Below are positions 10,643-20,700 of a stretch of 64,000 bases of DNA, piece by piece. Under the pieces are notes generated by a model. That model was not told where the DNA came from. It made no database searches and worked only from the letters and a program-made list of their open reading frames with translations. Positions within the stretch are counted from its first letter, which is position 1; every line of letters begins with the position of its first letter. Source of the DNA: Mycobacterium sp. 236(2023). GTDB lineage: Bacteria; Actinomycetota; Actinomycetes; Mycobacteriales; Mycobacteriaceae. The stretch is taken from assembly GCF_029623955.1 (NCBI RefSeq), contig NZ_JARSBP010000002.1, forward strand, positions 558,001 through 622,000, given 5' to 3'. Both the position numbers and the translations under genes were made by a program.

Positions 10643-11326
10643 TCAGACCCGGCCTGCGGCGAAGCCGGCGGCCTGACCGATGAACGGGGAACGTTCGTAA
10701 CTCGTATGGGCGAATGGATTACGGCCGTCTGAGCAGATCGGGTCGCCATCGGCACACAGGTCGAGCGCCTTCCCGGCGAACGAGCCACTGGACGACAGCG
10801 GAAGGCTGAACTTGGCCGAGGGGTTGCCGAACACCGCGACGGCGGCGACGTTGCCGTTCAGGCCGCCCGCCAGGGGAGGCGCGGAGCCGATGTTGCCGAC
10901 CCTGTTGCCCAGCGGCGGGACGCCGGCGAGCATATCGACGACGGCCGCACCTTGCGAGTAGCCGCCGAGCACGATGCGTGTGCTGGGACACTGCGATGCC
11001 ATGGTCGCGATGCGGTTGGCGGCGTCATTGGCGCCGTCGGCGGAGGTGAAGAAGTCGTACGTCGCGGGGTAGTTCACGCCGTACGTGCCGACGGTGCGAC
11101 CACCCAGCTGGTTGCGGAGCTGGTCTGCGAGCGCCTGGCCGACGCGCCCGACACCGGCAGGCTCACTGGTTCCGCGGGCGAACACCACCTCGACATCGGG
11201 GCAGGGCTGGGCGGAAGCGGTGACAGCGGGCGCAACGGCCATCAGGGCCAACGGGGCCATCACAGCTGCTGCGGCCGCGAGAATCCGGCGGCTCGGTCGA
11301 TCAGAATGCACAAGACACCGTAACAC
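10643..11326 (-). CDS. Secreted cutinase-family esterase (second of three)
   Basis: A protein of 227 aa. Signal peptide (RRILAAAAAVMAPLALMAVAPAVTASA, then QPCPD), GYSQG elbow, DLCADGDPIC acid motif and His in FAHTSY: the Ser-Asp-His triad appears complete. A GTG at 11311 is an alternative start. Same strand as the flanking paralogues, 9 bases from the upstream one, consistent with tandem duplication and a shared transcript. Likely an exported lipid esterase; the substrate is unknown. Confidence 0.92.
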   Translation of the reverse strand: MLRCLVHSDRPSRRILAAAAAVMAPLALMAVAPAVTASAQPCPDVEVVFARGTSEPAGVGRVGQALADQLRNQLGGRTVGTYGVNYPATYDFFTSADGANDAANRIATMASQCPSTRIVLGGYSQGAAVVDMLAGVPPLGNRVGNIGSAPPLAGGLNGNVAAVAVFGNPSAKFSLPLSSSGSFAGKALDLCADGDPICSDGRNPFAHTSYERSPFIGQAAGFAAGRV

Positions 11327-11335
11327 TTAGCTGAC

Positions 11336-12001
11336 CTAGACGAGACCGGCGACGAACGCGGCGGCCTGGTCGGTGAAGCCGGCCGGACCGTAGTTGCTGT
11401 GCGCGGCGATGTTGTCGCCGGGTGAGCAGACCGGGTCGCCGGCGTTGCAGAGATCGATCGAGCGTGAACCCCACACCGGGCTGGCGGTGATCGGCAGGCC
11501 CACCTTGGTCGTCGGGTTGCCGAACAGTGCGATGGCCTTGACGAAATCGGGGGCGTTCGGCGGCAGCGGGTTGGTGAATCCGACGGCCGGGAACGGCACC
11601 GCGGCGATGACGTCCATGACGGCGGCGCCTTGCGAGTATCCACCGAGAACCAGGTGCGTGGCCGGGCAGTTGGCCATCATGTACTGGATGTGCGCGCTGG
11701 CGTCGTTAGCTCCGCCTGCGGCCGCGAGGAAGTCGAACGTCGCCGGGTAGACGACCGCGTACGAACCGACGGACCGTCCGCCGACGCGGCCCTGCAACGA
11801 GTTGACGAACGCTGATCCGACGCGGCCGAGGCCCGCTGGTTCGTCGGTGCCGCGGGCGAAGACGACCTCGATGTCCGGGCAGCCCTGCGCGTTCGCGGCC
11901 GGCGCCGTCACGGTCGGGGCGATGAGCAGGGCGGCGGCGGTGACGGCAGCGGCAGCGAACGCGGCGACCCTGCGCGGGCCGGCAACAAGATCGATCTTCA
12001 C
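11336..12001 (-). CDS. Secreted cutinase-family esterase (third of three)
   Basis: A protein of 221 aa from GTG 12001. The frame remains open to 12052, but that would overlap the upstream EamA gene by 32 bases and lengthen the polar N-terminus in front of the signal peptide (VAAFAAAAVTAAALLIAPTVTAPAANA). GYSQG elbow, DLCNAGDPVC motif and His in AAHSNYG give an intact triad. Similar to the other two copies and to M. tuberculosis Cut3/Cut4, which also sit near eccB4. No clear ribosome binding site precedes the GTG. Confidence 0.9.
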   Translation of the reverse strand: MKIDLVAGPRRVAAFAAAAVTAAALLIAPTVTAPAANAQGCPDIEVVFARGTDEPAGLGRVGSAFVNSLQGRVGGRSVGSYAVVYPATFDFLAAAGGANDASAHIQYMMANCPATHLVLGGYSQGAAVMDVIAAVPFPAVGFTNPLPPNAPDFVKAIALFGNPTTKVGLPITASPVWGSRSIDLCNAGDPVCSPGDNIAAHSNYGPAGFTDQAAAFVAGLV

Positions 12002-12020
12002 CCGACCGATGTTAGCTGGA

Positions 12021-13052
12021 CTAGCGGCTGACCTCAGGGTGGATCGGTGCATCCGGCCATGTCAGCAGGTCTGTCTCGTCGACTTCGCTGCGGTCACCCT
12101 GGCGGGCCAGCGCCAACCCGACCAGCACGATCGCACCGCCGACGGCTTGGGTGACGCTCATGGCCTCGCCCAGCAGCACCCACGCGGCGAGCACGGCGAA
12201 CATCACCTCGGACAGCCCGACCAGTGACGCGAACCGGGGCCGCAGCCGGGCGATGCCGACGATTCCGAGGGTGTAGGCGATGGCGGTCGGGATCAGCGCG
12301 AGCGCGACAACGGGCACGATCCACGATGTGGTCCAGCCCGCGATCACCGCGTCGTTGGCGGTGAAGGTCAGCGGCATGATCCCCGAGGCGCCGAGTGCGG
12401 CGACGGTGACGGCGCCGACGACGAGGCCGCCCGCGGCCAGCGTGATCGGGTGCACCGGAGCCTCGCCATAGGGGCCTTCGGTGCCGGCCTTGTCCGACAT
12501 CAGGAAGTAGCAGGCCGCGCACACGGCCGCGGCCAACCCCCACCCGACACCGACGAGGTTGATGTGGGCGGCGGCAAGCCCGCCCGGCCCGAAGATGCCG
12601 AGTACCAACATGATTCCGGCGACGGCGAGCGCCACGCCTGCGAGTGTCAGGTTGGTGGGCCGCCTACGGGTGGTGGCCCACAGCCAGCCCACGACGAGGA
12701 TCGGTGCGGTGTATTCGAGCAGGAGTGCGACGCCGACCGACAGATGTGAGACGGCGTTGTAGTAGAAGAGTTGGGCGCCGGCGATCGGCACGAGGCCGTA
12801 GAGGACGACGGTCTTGGCGTGCGTGCGCGCCTCGCGCAGCCAGCCTGGGCGCACGACGAAGGCGAACACTGCCATGGCGAGCGCCCCGGCGGCCAGTCGT
12901 GCCGTCACCGCGGCGGTCGGGGTCCAGCCGGCTTCCATCAATGCTTTCGCGAACGGACCTGACGAACCGAACGCAAAGGCGGAGCCGATCGCGAAGAGTA
13001 GGCCTGACCGAAAGTGGTCCGCCCGGGCGCGCGGGGTCTCGAGTGCGGTCAT
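12021..13052 (-). CDS. EamA-family (DMT) transporter
   Basis: A protein of 343 aa with about ten hydrophobic segments arranged as two EamA repeats (e.g. LLFAIGSAFAFGSSGPFAKAL and AAVCAACYFLMSDKAG). Drug/metabolite exporter family; substrate unknown, RhtA/threonine-exporter-like at best. ATG 13052 chosen because GGAGGT lies 8 bases upstream; the frame extending to 13088 lacks this. It is divergent from the CGNR zinc-finger gene, which suggests that regulator controls it. Confidence 0.85.
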   Translation of the reverse strand: MTALETPRARADHFRSGLLFAIGSAFAFGSSGPFAKALMEAGWTPTAAVTARLAAGALAMAVFAFVVRPGWLREARTHAKTVVLYGLVPIAGAQLFYYNAVSHLSVGVALLLEYTAPILVVGWLWATTRRRPTNLTLAGVALAVAGIMLVLGIFGPGGLAAAHINLVGVGWGLAAAVCAACYFLMSDKAGTEGPYGEAPVHPITLAAGGLVVGAVTVAALGASGIMPLTFTANDAVIAGWTTSWIVPVVALALIPTAIAYTLGIVGIARLRPRFASLVGLSEVMFAVLAAWVLLGEAMSVTQAVGGAIVLVGLALARQGDRSEVDETDLLTWPDAPIHPEVSR

Positions 13053-13141
13053 GGGGGAACACCTCCGTGGTCTGATAAGGGATGTCATGAGTAAAGTGAA
13101 CGTTGGTCATGACGTTAGCCGAGAGGGGAGTCAGGAGTCAA

Positions 13142-13693
13142 ATGCTTTTTACCCATGACACTGAGCTCACACTGCGTGCCGCGAGTGTCCTGATCAACAG
13201 CAACCGGGTCGACGGTGAGCAGATGGGCGACCTCGCCGCGCTCGACGAATATCTCCACGGGTTCGGGTGGACGGGCCGTCGCGACCATGACGCTGCCGAG
13301 CTGACGGCGGTACACCAGTTGCGCGAGCGGCTGGGCCGCATCTGGGAGTCCGCCGACGACGAGCCTCGTGCGGTCGGTCAGGTCAATGCGCTGCTGTCCG
13401 ACACGAAGGCCTCGCCGTGGCTGACGCGGCATCCGGAGATGCCCGAGTGGCATCTGCACCTCGCGTCGATCCACGACCCGCTCTGGCAGCGGATGGGCGC
13501 CGAGATGGCCATGGCGCTGGCCGACCTGATCCGCGGCGGGGAACTGCGGAGGCTCAAGGTCTGCGCCGCGCCCGACTGCCACGCCACCCTTGTCGACCTG
13601 TCGCGCAACCGGTCGGGCAAGTTCTGCGACACCGGAAACTGCGGCAACCGCCAGCACGTCGCCGCCTACCGGGAACGCCGCTCCAACAAGTGA
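13142..13693 (+). CDS. CGNR zinc-finger (ABATE-domain) putative regulator
   Basis: A protein of 183 aa. An N-terminal ABATE-type region is followed by a C-terminal treble-clef-like finger: CAAPDCH, then FCDTGNCGNRQHVAAYRERR with the diagnostic CGNR. ATG 13142 is chosen for the AGGAG 5 bases upstream; the frame extends to 13103 without a ribosome site. The family is thought to comprise DNA-binding regulators of stress or transport genes. Its divergence from the EamA exporter (89-base shared promoter region) supports local regulation. The ligand is unknown. Confidence 0.85.
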   Translation: MLFTHDTELTLRAASVLINSNRVDGEQMGDLAALDEYLHGFGWTGRRDHDAAELTAVHQLRERLGRIWESADDEPRAVGQVNALLSDTKASPWLTRHPEMPEWHLHLASIHDPLWQRMGAEMAMALADLIRGGELRRLKVCAAPDCHATLVDLSRNRSGKFCDTGNCGNRQHVAAYRERRSNK

Positions 13694-13737
13694 TCTGACC
13701 CCTCAGGCGCCGCCGTTACGCTGGCCGAGGGGGAGTG

Positions 13738-15108
13738 ATGGCACAACCGACGACACGGCTGGAGGTCAGCGGACACCGCTTCATGGCGCGCAGGATGGAC
13801 CACGCGCTGGTGCGCGGTGATACCCGCATGCTCGACGATCCGCTTCGCGCCCAATCGCTTTCGTTGGTGGCCGGGGCTGTGCTGGCGGTGATCGGCGTCG
13901 CCGTGTGCGCGGTGCTCGCGTTCATTCGTCCGGGTGGAGAGGTCGGTGACGCGCCCATCGTCGTCGTGCGTGAGTCGGGGGCGATGTTCGTGAGTGTCGA
14001 GGACATGCTGCACCCGGTGTTCAATCTCGCCTCGGCGCGGCTCATCGTCGGGCAGGCGGCGCAGCCCCGCGTGGTGTCACAGAGGGCGGTGGATCGCGTC
14101 GAGCGCGGGCCGATGATGGGCATTCCCGTTGCGCCGGATCAGATCTCGACACCGTTGGCTGCCGAGGACGCCCACTGGTTGGTGTGTGACGATCAGGACG
14201 GTTCCACGTCGGTGATCGCCGGTCCGGTCACCCCGGACGGGGTGGGTCCTGGGCGCAGCGTGCTGGTCACGCCACGCGGGGAGAGCGCGGCAATCACCTA
14301 CCTCCTGTACGGCGGCTGGCGGGCCAGGGTCGATCTGCGGCACGCCGCCGTGGTGCGGGCTCTGCGCATCGACGGCGTTGTCCCGCAACCGGTGTCACCG
14401 TCGGTGCTCGCGGCCATCCCCGAGGCGCCCGCAATCGAGCCTCCGCGCATCGCCGAACTCGGCACGGCGGGAATTGTTGGTGACCACCCCGTGGGCACGG
14501 TCCTGCGCTCCGGCGACGACCTTTTCGTCGTCCTCGTCGACGGTCTCCAGCGCATCGGTCAGGTGGCCGCGGATCTGATCCGCTACACGGACGCGCGTGC
14601 CGGCGCGGAGATCCCCACCCTGTCCGGTGATGCCGTCGGGGCCGTGCCCGTCGTCACGACACTGCCGGTGACGACGTACCCGCAGAGCGCGGGGGTCACG
14701 ACGGAACCCGTCATCTGCGCGCAATGGGACCACGATGTCACCGAAGGTCGTTCGCACACCCGAGTTCTCGTGGGGGAGCAGATACCGCGCGTCGCGGCGT
14801 CTGTCGTGTTGGCGCAGGCCGACGGCGAGGGGCCGGCTGTGGACTCCGTCGCCGTCCCGACGGGACGTAGCGTGTTCGTGCGGTCCGTCGCGCTCACCGG
14901 CGACGGCAGGACCTCGGGATCGCTGTTCCTGGTCGCGGACACCGGTGTGCGGTACGGGATCCGCGACGACGAGAGCGCGGCGGCCCTCGGACTGGCGGAT
15001 GTCCCGGCCCCTGCGCCATGGCCGGTTCTCGCTGTGCTGCCGCGCGGACCCGAGCTCAGCCGCGGCGGCGCATCAGTCGTCAGAGACGGCCTCGACGCGG
15101 CGCCGTAA
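13738..15108 (+). CDS. eccB4: ESX-4 type VII secretion membrane protein EccB4
   Basis: A protein of 456 aa. The short cytoplasmic N-terminus (MAQPTTRLEVSGHRFMARRMDHALVRGD) has the EccB signature. One transmembrane helix (LSLVAGAVLAVIGVAVCAVLAFI) follows, then a large extracytoplasmic repeat domain. EccB is a core subunit of the ESX membrane complex. The ATG follows directly after an in-frame GTG (13735); either could start. The 3' end overlaps the convergent mycP4 by 36 bases. With eccC4, eccD4 and mycP4 it defines the ESX-4 locus. Confidence 0.95.
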   Translation: MAQPTTRLEVSGHRFMARRMDHALVRGDTRMLDDPLRAQSLSLVAGAVLAVIGVAVCAVLAFIRPGGEVGDAPIVVVRESGAMFVSVEDMLHPVFNLASARLIVGQAAQPRVVSQRAVDRVERGPMMGIPVAPDQISTPLAAEDAHWLVCDDQDGSTSVIAGPVTPDGVGPGRSVLVTPRGESAAITYLLYGGWRARVDLRHAAVVRALRIDGVVPQPVSPSVLAAIPEAPAIEPPRIAELGTAGIVGDHPVGTVLRSGDDLFVVLVDGLQRIGQVAADLIRYTDARAGAEIPTLSGDAVGAVPVVTTLPVTTYPQSAGVTTEPVICAQWDHDVTEGRSHTRVLVGEQIPRVAASVVLAQADGEGPAVDSVAVPTGRSVFVRSVALTGDGRTSGSLFLVADTGVRYGIRDDESAAALGLADVPAPAPWPVLAVLPRGPELSRGGASVVRDGLDAAP

Positions 15109-16404
15109 CCGGGCAACGGCGGCCGACAGTGCCGCGACGGTAACCGTCAGTGCGAAACAGATGGCCGCGCCGTCGATCGCCTTGCGCAGAGGTGCGGATT
15201 CGGCAGCCGTCGCCGTGGCGGTTCTGATCGGCACCGCCACAGACGGTGCGGCCGATGTCGCGCCGGGACCGCTGACCGCCGCCAGCGGATCGACAACACC
15301 GTGGCCGACGACGGGATTCCATGCCGACGATGAATGGTGTGCAGTGTCCTCGATGCGCTGCATGACCTGTCGCGCGGTCAATTCGGGGAACCGGGCCCGA
15401 ACCATGGCGGCGACCGCGCTCACGACGGGCGCCGCATAGCTGGTGCCCGAGAGCGGCGCGCCAGCCGGGGACACACCGGCCAATCCGTCGCCCGCCGACG
15501 CCAGCGACACGACGTTCTCGCCCGGGGCGGCGACGTCCACCCACGGCCCGGCCAGGCTGAAATCGGACGGCGCGCCGTCGGCGCCGACGGATCCGACCGT
15601 CAGCACCAGGCCGTCGTACCACGCCGGACTCACCACCACGGCGACCTCGTCTGCGCTCGGGGTTTCTCGGGGATTGTGTTCCAGACACTGACCCGGACCG
15701 CCGACGTTTCCTGCCGCGGCCACCACGACGACGTTCTTCAGCTCGACCGCGTACGACAGCGCCGCTCCCAGTTCCTGGTCGTCGAGTTCGGCTCCCACGG
15801 GTACACACGCGACGGTCGAGATGTTGATGACCGTCGCGCCGAGATCGGCTGCGGTTCGGACGGCCGCCGCCAGCGACGCGACGTCGCCGACGCCGGTTGC
15901 GCCTGGATCGTCGATCGCGTGGAACTTATTGCTGGACTGGCGGATCGACAACACCGACACGTCCGGCGCGACGCCGGAGAAGCCGCCGGGATCGGCGGAG
16001 TCGGGCGTGGCGCCGATGATTCCTGCGACGATCGTGCCATGACCGTCGCAGTCGGCGGTGCCATCGTGGTGGGAGACATAGTCTCCGCCGGCCACCAGGT
16101 GCGGCAGCCGGCGATGACGGGCCACCCCCGTGTCGATCACGGCGACCGTCTGCCCGGCGCCCCGCGTCAACGCCCAGACACTGGGCAGGTCCAGTCCGGT
16201 CAGCTGACCCGCGGCGGCGGTGGGCTCGGGCGGAGCGACGACACAGGTGGCGAACTGCGCGGTCGGGCTGGCCGGGGCGGCCGGGCCCGCGGCGGGAAGC
16301 CTGTGCTCGTCGATCGGGGGTGGGCTGACCGCGCCGGCCACAGCGGAAGACTGCGCGATCGTCAACGCCGTCACCATGAGCACCCGCGATGCCCGCCCCG
16401 TCAC
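15073..16404 (-). CDS. mycP4: ESX-4 mycosin (subtilisin-like serine protease) MycP4
   Basis: A protein of 443 aa. Start GTG 16404 overlaps the eccD4 stop (GTGA) and begins a signal peptide (RVLMVTALTIAQSSAVAGA). The catalytic triad is visible: D91 (VAVIDTG), H122 (DGHGTIVAGI), S322 (SGTSYAAP), with N233 as oxyanion residue. A C-terminal transmembrane helix (AICFALTVTVAALSAAVA) and basic tail anchor it. Mycosins stabilise ESX complexes and process some substrates. The frame stays open well upstream of 16404, but that part is the eccD4 shadow. Overlaps eccB4 tail to tail by 36 bases. Confidence 0.95.
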   Translation of the reverse strand: MTGRASRVLMVTALTIAQSSAVAGAVSPPPIDEHRLPAAGPAAPASPTAQFATCVVAPPEPTAAAGQLTGLDLPSVWALTRGAGQTVAVIDTGVARHRRLPHLVAGGDYVSHHDGTADCDGHGTIVAGIIGATPDSADPGGFSGVAPDVSVLSIRQSSNKFHAIDDPGATGVGDVASLAAAVRTAADLGATVINISTVACVPVGAELDDQELGAALSYAVELKNVVVVAAAGNVGGPGQCLEHNPRETPSADEVAVVVSPAWYDGLVLTVGSVGADGAPSDFSLAGPWVDVAAPGENVVSLASAGDGLAGVSPAGAPLSGTSYAAPVVSAVAAMVRARFPELTARQVMQRIEDTAHHSSSAWNPVVGHGVVDPLAAVSGPGATSAAPSVAVPIRTATATAAESAPLRKAIDGAAICFALTVTVAALSAAVARLRRRVEAVSDD

Positions 16405-17678
16405 GACAGGCTCGACTCGCGGACCCACCCGTAAAGTCCGGTCAGCCAGAACGCCAGCGGCAGGATGGCCGCCAACGCCAGGTACTCGGTCACCTGGATG
16501 CTCTGTCGAATGATCGGATTCGGCTCGGTCGCGCGGCCCGACCACCACACGCAGACCGCGCAGGCGACGGCGAAGGCCATGCACGACCAATGCCCGTGTC
16601 CCGCAAAGGCTGCCACTGAGACGAACAGCGAGGAGACCAGGGCGACGACTCCGCCGACCGTCAGCCAGAGCCGACGTCGGATATCCGCGTAGCACCGCTG
16701 GCGGAGAACCAGAAGCAGCCCGAGGTCGGCGCAGAACGCGGCGGCGAGCGTCGCCGACGAACCGGGGCGCACTGCTTCCACGACGATGAGTGCGGCGCCC
16801 AGCGCCGCTGCCACCGACCAGCCGGCGACAAGTCCGGTCAACACCCGGTGCGCGGCGCCGGCGTCGAGACGCGCCGTGAGGGCCGCGATTCTCGGGGCGG
16901 CCGCCAGCCCGGCCAGTGCGATGACCACCAAGGTGGTGCCGGCCACGTCGAAATGGGTTGTCGCCGTGACACATAACGCCGCTGCGGCCAGCGTCGCCCC
17001 CGCGGCGGCAGCGAAGGCGATCAGCAGCCCGTCGTCGGTGGTGACGCGCATCAGCAGGGTGGACATCGCCAACGCCGACGCCGCCGCAAGCAGCGCCGAT
17101 GCAGCCCAGCCGGCACCCTGGACCGCGAGTGCTCCTGTCGCCGTGGCGAAGAGCACCGCTCCCGAGCTCGCCAACCGCGCAGTCCCGCGGTCGCTCCGGT
17201 CGACCGCGACCGCCGTCGCTGCCGCCGCGATGGCGAGCGCCGCCGCCGACCAGACGTGCCAGACCGACGGACCCACGACACCTGACCAGACCAGAGCGAC
17301 GGCCGCCGCGAACACGCCCGCGATACCCGCGGCGAGCACGGCATCGCGGGAAAACGCGGTCCTATCCGATGTCAGCGCCACCACGCCCGAGAACTCGGTG
17401 GGTGTGAGGCGCGGTGGCGGCAGTGGATACGGTGCGAGCGTCACCAGGTCTCCGTCCCGAATCTGGTTGTCCCGCAGCGAGACCGACGTGTCCAATGCGG
17501 ACCCTGCCATGCGCGTCAGGTGCCAGCGTCGAGGTTCCGCAGAGTCGCCGAAGACCGCGTCGACCAGCGAGGGCATCAACTCACCGAGCGGGCACTCGGC
17601 AGGCAGAACGAGATCGACCACCCCGGACTGATCTGCGCCGGTCACCTCAACGGCGAGTCTGCACAACGTATCCGGCAC
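16401..17678 (-). CDS. eccD4: ESX-4 membrane channel protein EccD4
   Basis: A protein of 425 aa. The N-terminal ~90 residues form the ubiquitin-like domain of EccD (LCRLAVEVTGADQSGVVDLVLP ... RDGDLVTLAPYPLPPP), followed by about eleven hydrophobic segments. EccD contributes most of the transmembrane helices of the ESX complex. It is divergent from eccC4 (93-base gap) and translationally coupled to mycP4 by a 4-base overlap. Confidence 0.94.
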   Translation of the reverse strand: MPDTLCRLAVEVTGADQSGVVDLVLPAECPLGELMPSLVDAVFGDSAEPRRWHLTRMAGSALDTSVSLRDNQIRDGDLVTLAPYPLPPPRLTPTEFSGVVALTSDRTAFSRDAVLAAGIAGVFAAAVALVWSGVVGPSVWHVWSAAALAIAAAATAVAVDRSDRGTARLASSGAVLFATATGALAVQGAGWAASALLAAASALAMSTLLMRVTTDDGLLIAFAAAAGATLAAAALCVTATTHFDVAGTTLVVIALAGLAAAPRIAALTARLDAGAAHRVLTGLVAGWSVAAALGAALIVVEAVRPGSSATLAAAFCADLGLLLVLRQRCYADIRRRLWLTVGGVVALVSSLFVSVAAFAGHGHWSCMAFAVACAVCVWWSGRATEPNPIIRQSIQVTEYLALAAILPLAFWLTGLYGWVRESSLS

Positions 17679-17771
17679 CGTTTCAACCTAACTCGCCGTG
17701 CACCCCGCCCGATGCACGACTTTGTGGGCTGTGGATGGAACGCACGCGGCGTGCCGTGCGTCTACTCACAC

Positions 17772-20700
17772 ATGGAGTCGAGTCGGATCGTCATCGAGGC
17801 ACCACCGGATCCGCCGGTGCCCGCACCGGTGAACCCGGTGGCGCGCTTGATGCCCGTCGCGATGATCGTCGCGATGGGCGGGATGACGGCCTTGTATCTG
17901 ACGTCGACGGACAGCGCTGCGCGCAATCCGATGTTCCTGTTCTTCCCCGTCATGATGCTGGTGTCACTGATCGGCACACTGGCCTACGGCGGCAGGAGCG
18001 GCGCGGCCCGCACGGGTGAGGTCACCGCCCAGCGGACCGAATATCTGCGCTATCTCGACACTCTCGACGGTGTGCTGATGGCCGCCGCCGAGGACCAGTA
18101 CCGCTCGCAACACGGCGACCATCCCCATCCGGTGTCGTTGTGGATGCTCGCAGGCCGAGATCGCATGTGGGAGCGCGGCGAAGATCACCCGGATTTCCTT
18201 GTCGTCCGCATCGGGGTGGGCGCGCAGCCCGCGACGACGCTGGCGGTTGTCCCAAATCTCGGGCCCGATGCGGAAGCGGATCCGGTGACGGTCGGCGCGC
18301 TCCGGCGGTTGGTGGACCATCGAGCGACGGTCGCCGATGTGCCGGTGACGGTGCCGCTGCACTCGTCGGCGTCGATTCAACTGCCCCGGGCAGCGGCGCG
18401 GGCGTTGGTGTGCCAGGCTGCGATGTTTCACCACCCCGATACGGTCGCGGTGTCTGTCCCTGCGTCACCGGAGTGGGACTGGGTGAAATGGCTTCCACAC
18501 CAGGGTGTTCACCGGTCGGTGCACAGGATTGTGATCTGTGAGGACGGTGCGGCGCCCGCTCCTGCAGCGGCGACGACGGTCATCGATGTCCAACCGGATG
18601 GCGGGCCACGCGACGTGGTGTGCGACGACATGTCTCGGGCCGACGCCGTGGCATGCGCACGGCAGATCGCGCGGTACAGACCGCAGGGGTCGTCGGGGCC
18701 GCGGGGGCGGTTGGACTGGCCCGCCTTGATGGGTATCGCCGACCCCGAGCGGATCGACCCCGACGCGCTCTGGTCGAGGTCGGCCGGGGCTGCCGCGTTG
18801 CGGGTGCCAATCGGTGTGGCCGACGACGGGACCATCGTCGATCTGGACATCAAGGAGGCTGCAGCGGGCGGGCTCGGCCCACACGGATTGTGCGTGGGGG
18901 CAACGGGTTCGGGCAAGTCGGAGTTTCTCCGCACGCTCGTGCTCGGAATGATCACGGCGCATTCCCCGGACACCCTGAACCTCGTACTGGTCGACTTCAA
19001 GGGCGGTGCGACATTCCTCGGCCTGGAGACGGCCCATCATGTCTCGGCGGTGATCACCAATCTGGCCGACGAGGCCGCGCTGGTGTCGCGGATGCGTGAG
19101 GCGCTGTCGGGGGAGGTCAACCGGCGACAGGAGCTGTTGCGGGCGGCAGGGAATCTGACGAACATCGGCGAGTACGCGCGGGCCCGCGCACACGGTGGTG
19201 CGTTGGCTCCGCTGCCCGCGCTGTTCATCATCGTCGACGAATTCTCCGAGTTGCTCAGCCAGCATCCCGATTTCGCCGAGCTGTTCGTCGCCATCGGTCG
19301 GCTCGGCCGGTCGCTGGGCATCCATCTGCTGTTGGCGAGCCAGCGGCTCGACGAAGGGCGCCTTCGGGGACTCGAAACGCACCTTTCCTACCGGATCTGC
19401 CTGAAAACGTTCTCGGCGAGCGAATCACGCGCGGTGCTGGGTGTTCCCGATGCCTATCATCTACCGTCGGAACCGGGGGCGGCCTACCTGAAGACGGCCG
19501 CAGGCGGGCTGACCCGGTTTCAGACGGCCTTCGTGTCCGGCGGTTACACCCCGCGGCGTCCTTTCCCGGCGCATCAGACCCGTGCGGTGCACCGTTTCTC
19601 CCTCGGTGACGACGGCCGGGTACAGGCGGCGCCCGCCCGGCAGCGACCGCTGCTGCCCACCGTGTTGCGTCAGCTGGCCGGCCGCGGGGCGCAGGCGCAC
19701 CGGGTCTGGTTGGCGCCACTCGGGTCGCCGCCCGCCTTGCAGGATCTGCTGCCTTCCGAACCCGCGCGCCGGCTGCGGGTGCCCATCGGCGTGGTGGACC
19801 GTCCCTACGAGCAGAGACGAGACCCGTACGTCGTCGACGTGTCCGGGTCGGCAGGCAACGTCGCCGTGGTGGGCGCACCGAAGACGGGAAAATCGACTGC
19901 CCTGAAGACGATCATCTGCGCGCTGGCCACAACGCACGATGCGACCGAGGTGCAGTTCTACTGCCTGGATTTCGGTGGCGGCGATCTGGCGGCGCTGCGG
20001 GATCTGCCTCATGTTGGCTCGGTGGCGGGCCGGCGTGACAGCGACCTGTCCCGGCGCACGGTGGCGGTGGTCGAAGCGCTGCTGCGGGCCCGTGAATCCG
20101 GCGCCGACAGGGCATCTCGCGGCGATGTGTTTCTCGTCATCGACGGTTGGGCGGCCCTGCGGCAGGACTTCGACGGACTCGAGCCGGCGATCACCGCGAT
20201 TGCGGCGCAGGGACTTTCCTATGGGATCCACGTGATGATCGCCGCGTCGCGCTGGGCGGATCTGCGGCCCGGTCTCAAAGACCAGATCGGCACGCGGATC
20301 GAGCTTCGACTGGGAGACCCCGCCGATTCCGAGATGGATCGCAGGCGAGCCCGTGACCTCGCCGAAAGACCCCCAGGCCGCGGCCTCACCCGGGAGGGCC
20401 GCGAGACGGCGATCGCACTGCCCAGCGCGGACCGCGTGCGTCGCCGTGCCGATGGCCGCGCGGCTCCGCCTGTCGAGCTGCTCCCGGACCGGGTCGAGCG
20501 CCGTGCGATGGCAACCGTCGCACGTCGAGCCGGTGACGTCGTCCTCGGCCTCGGCGAGCGTGACCTCACCCCTGTCGTACTCGCTTTCGCCGAGCACCCC
20601 CATCTGCTGGTTCTCGGCGAAAGCTCTTGCGGCAAGACGAATCTCCTGCGCCTGTTGTGTACCGAACTGGCCGGGTCGAACGAGGTCGCGCTCGAGATCG

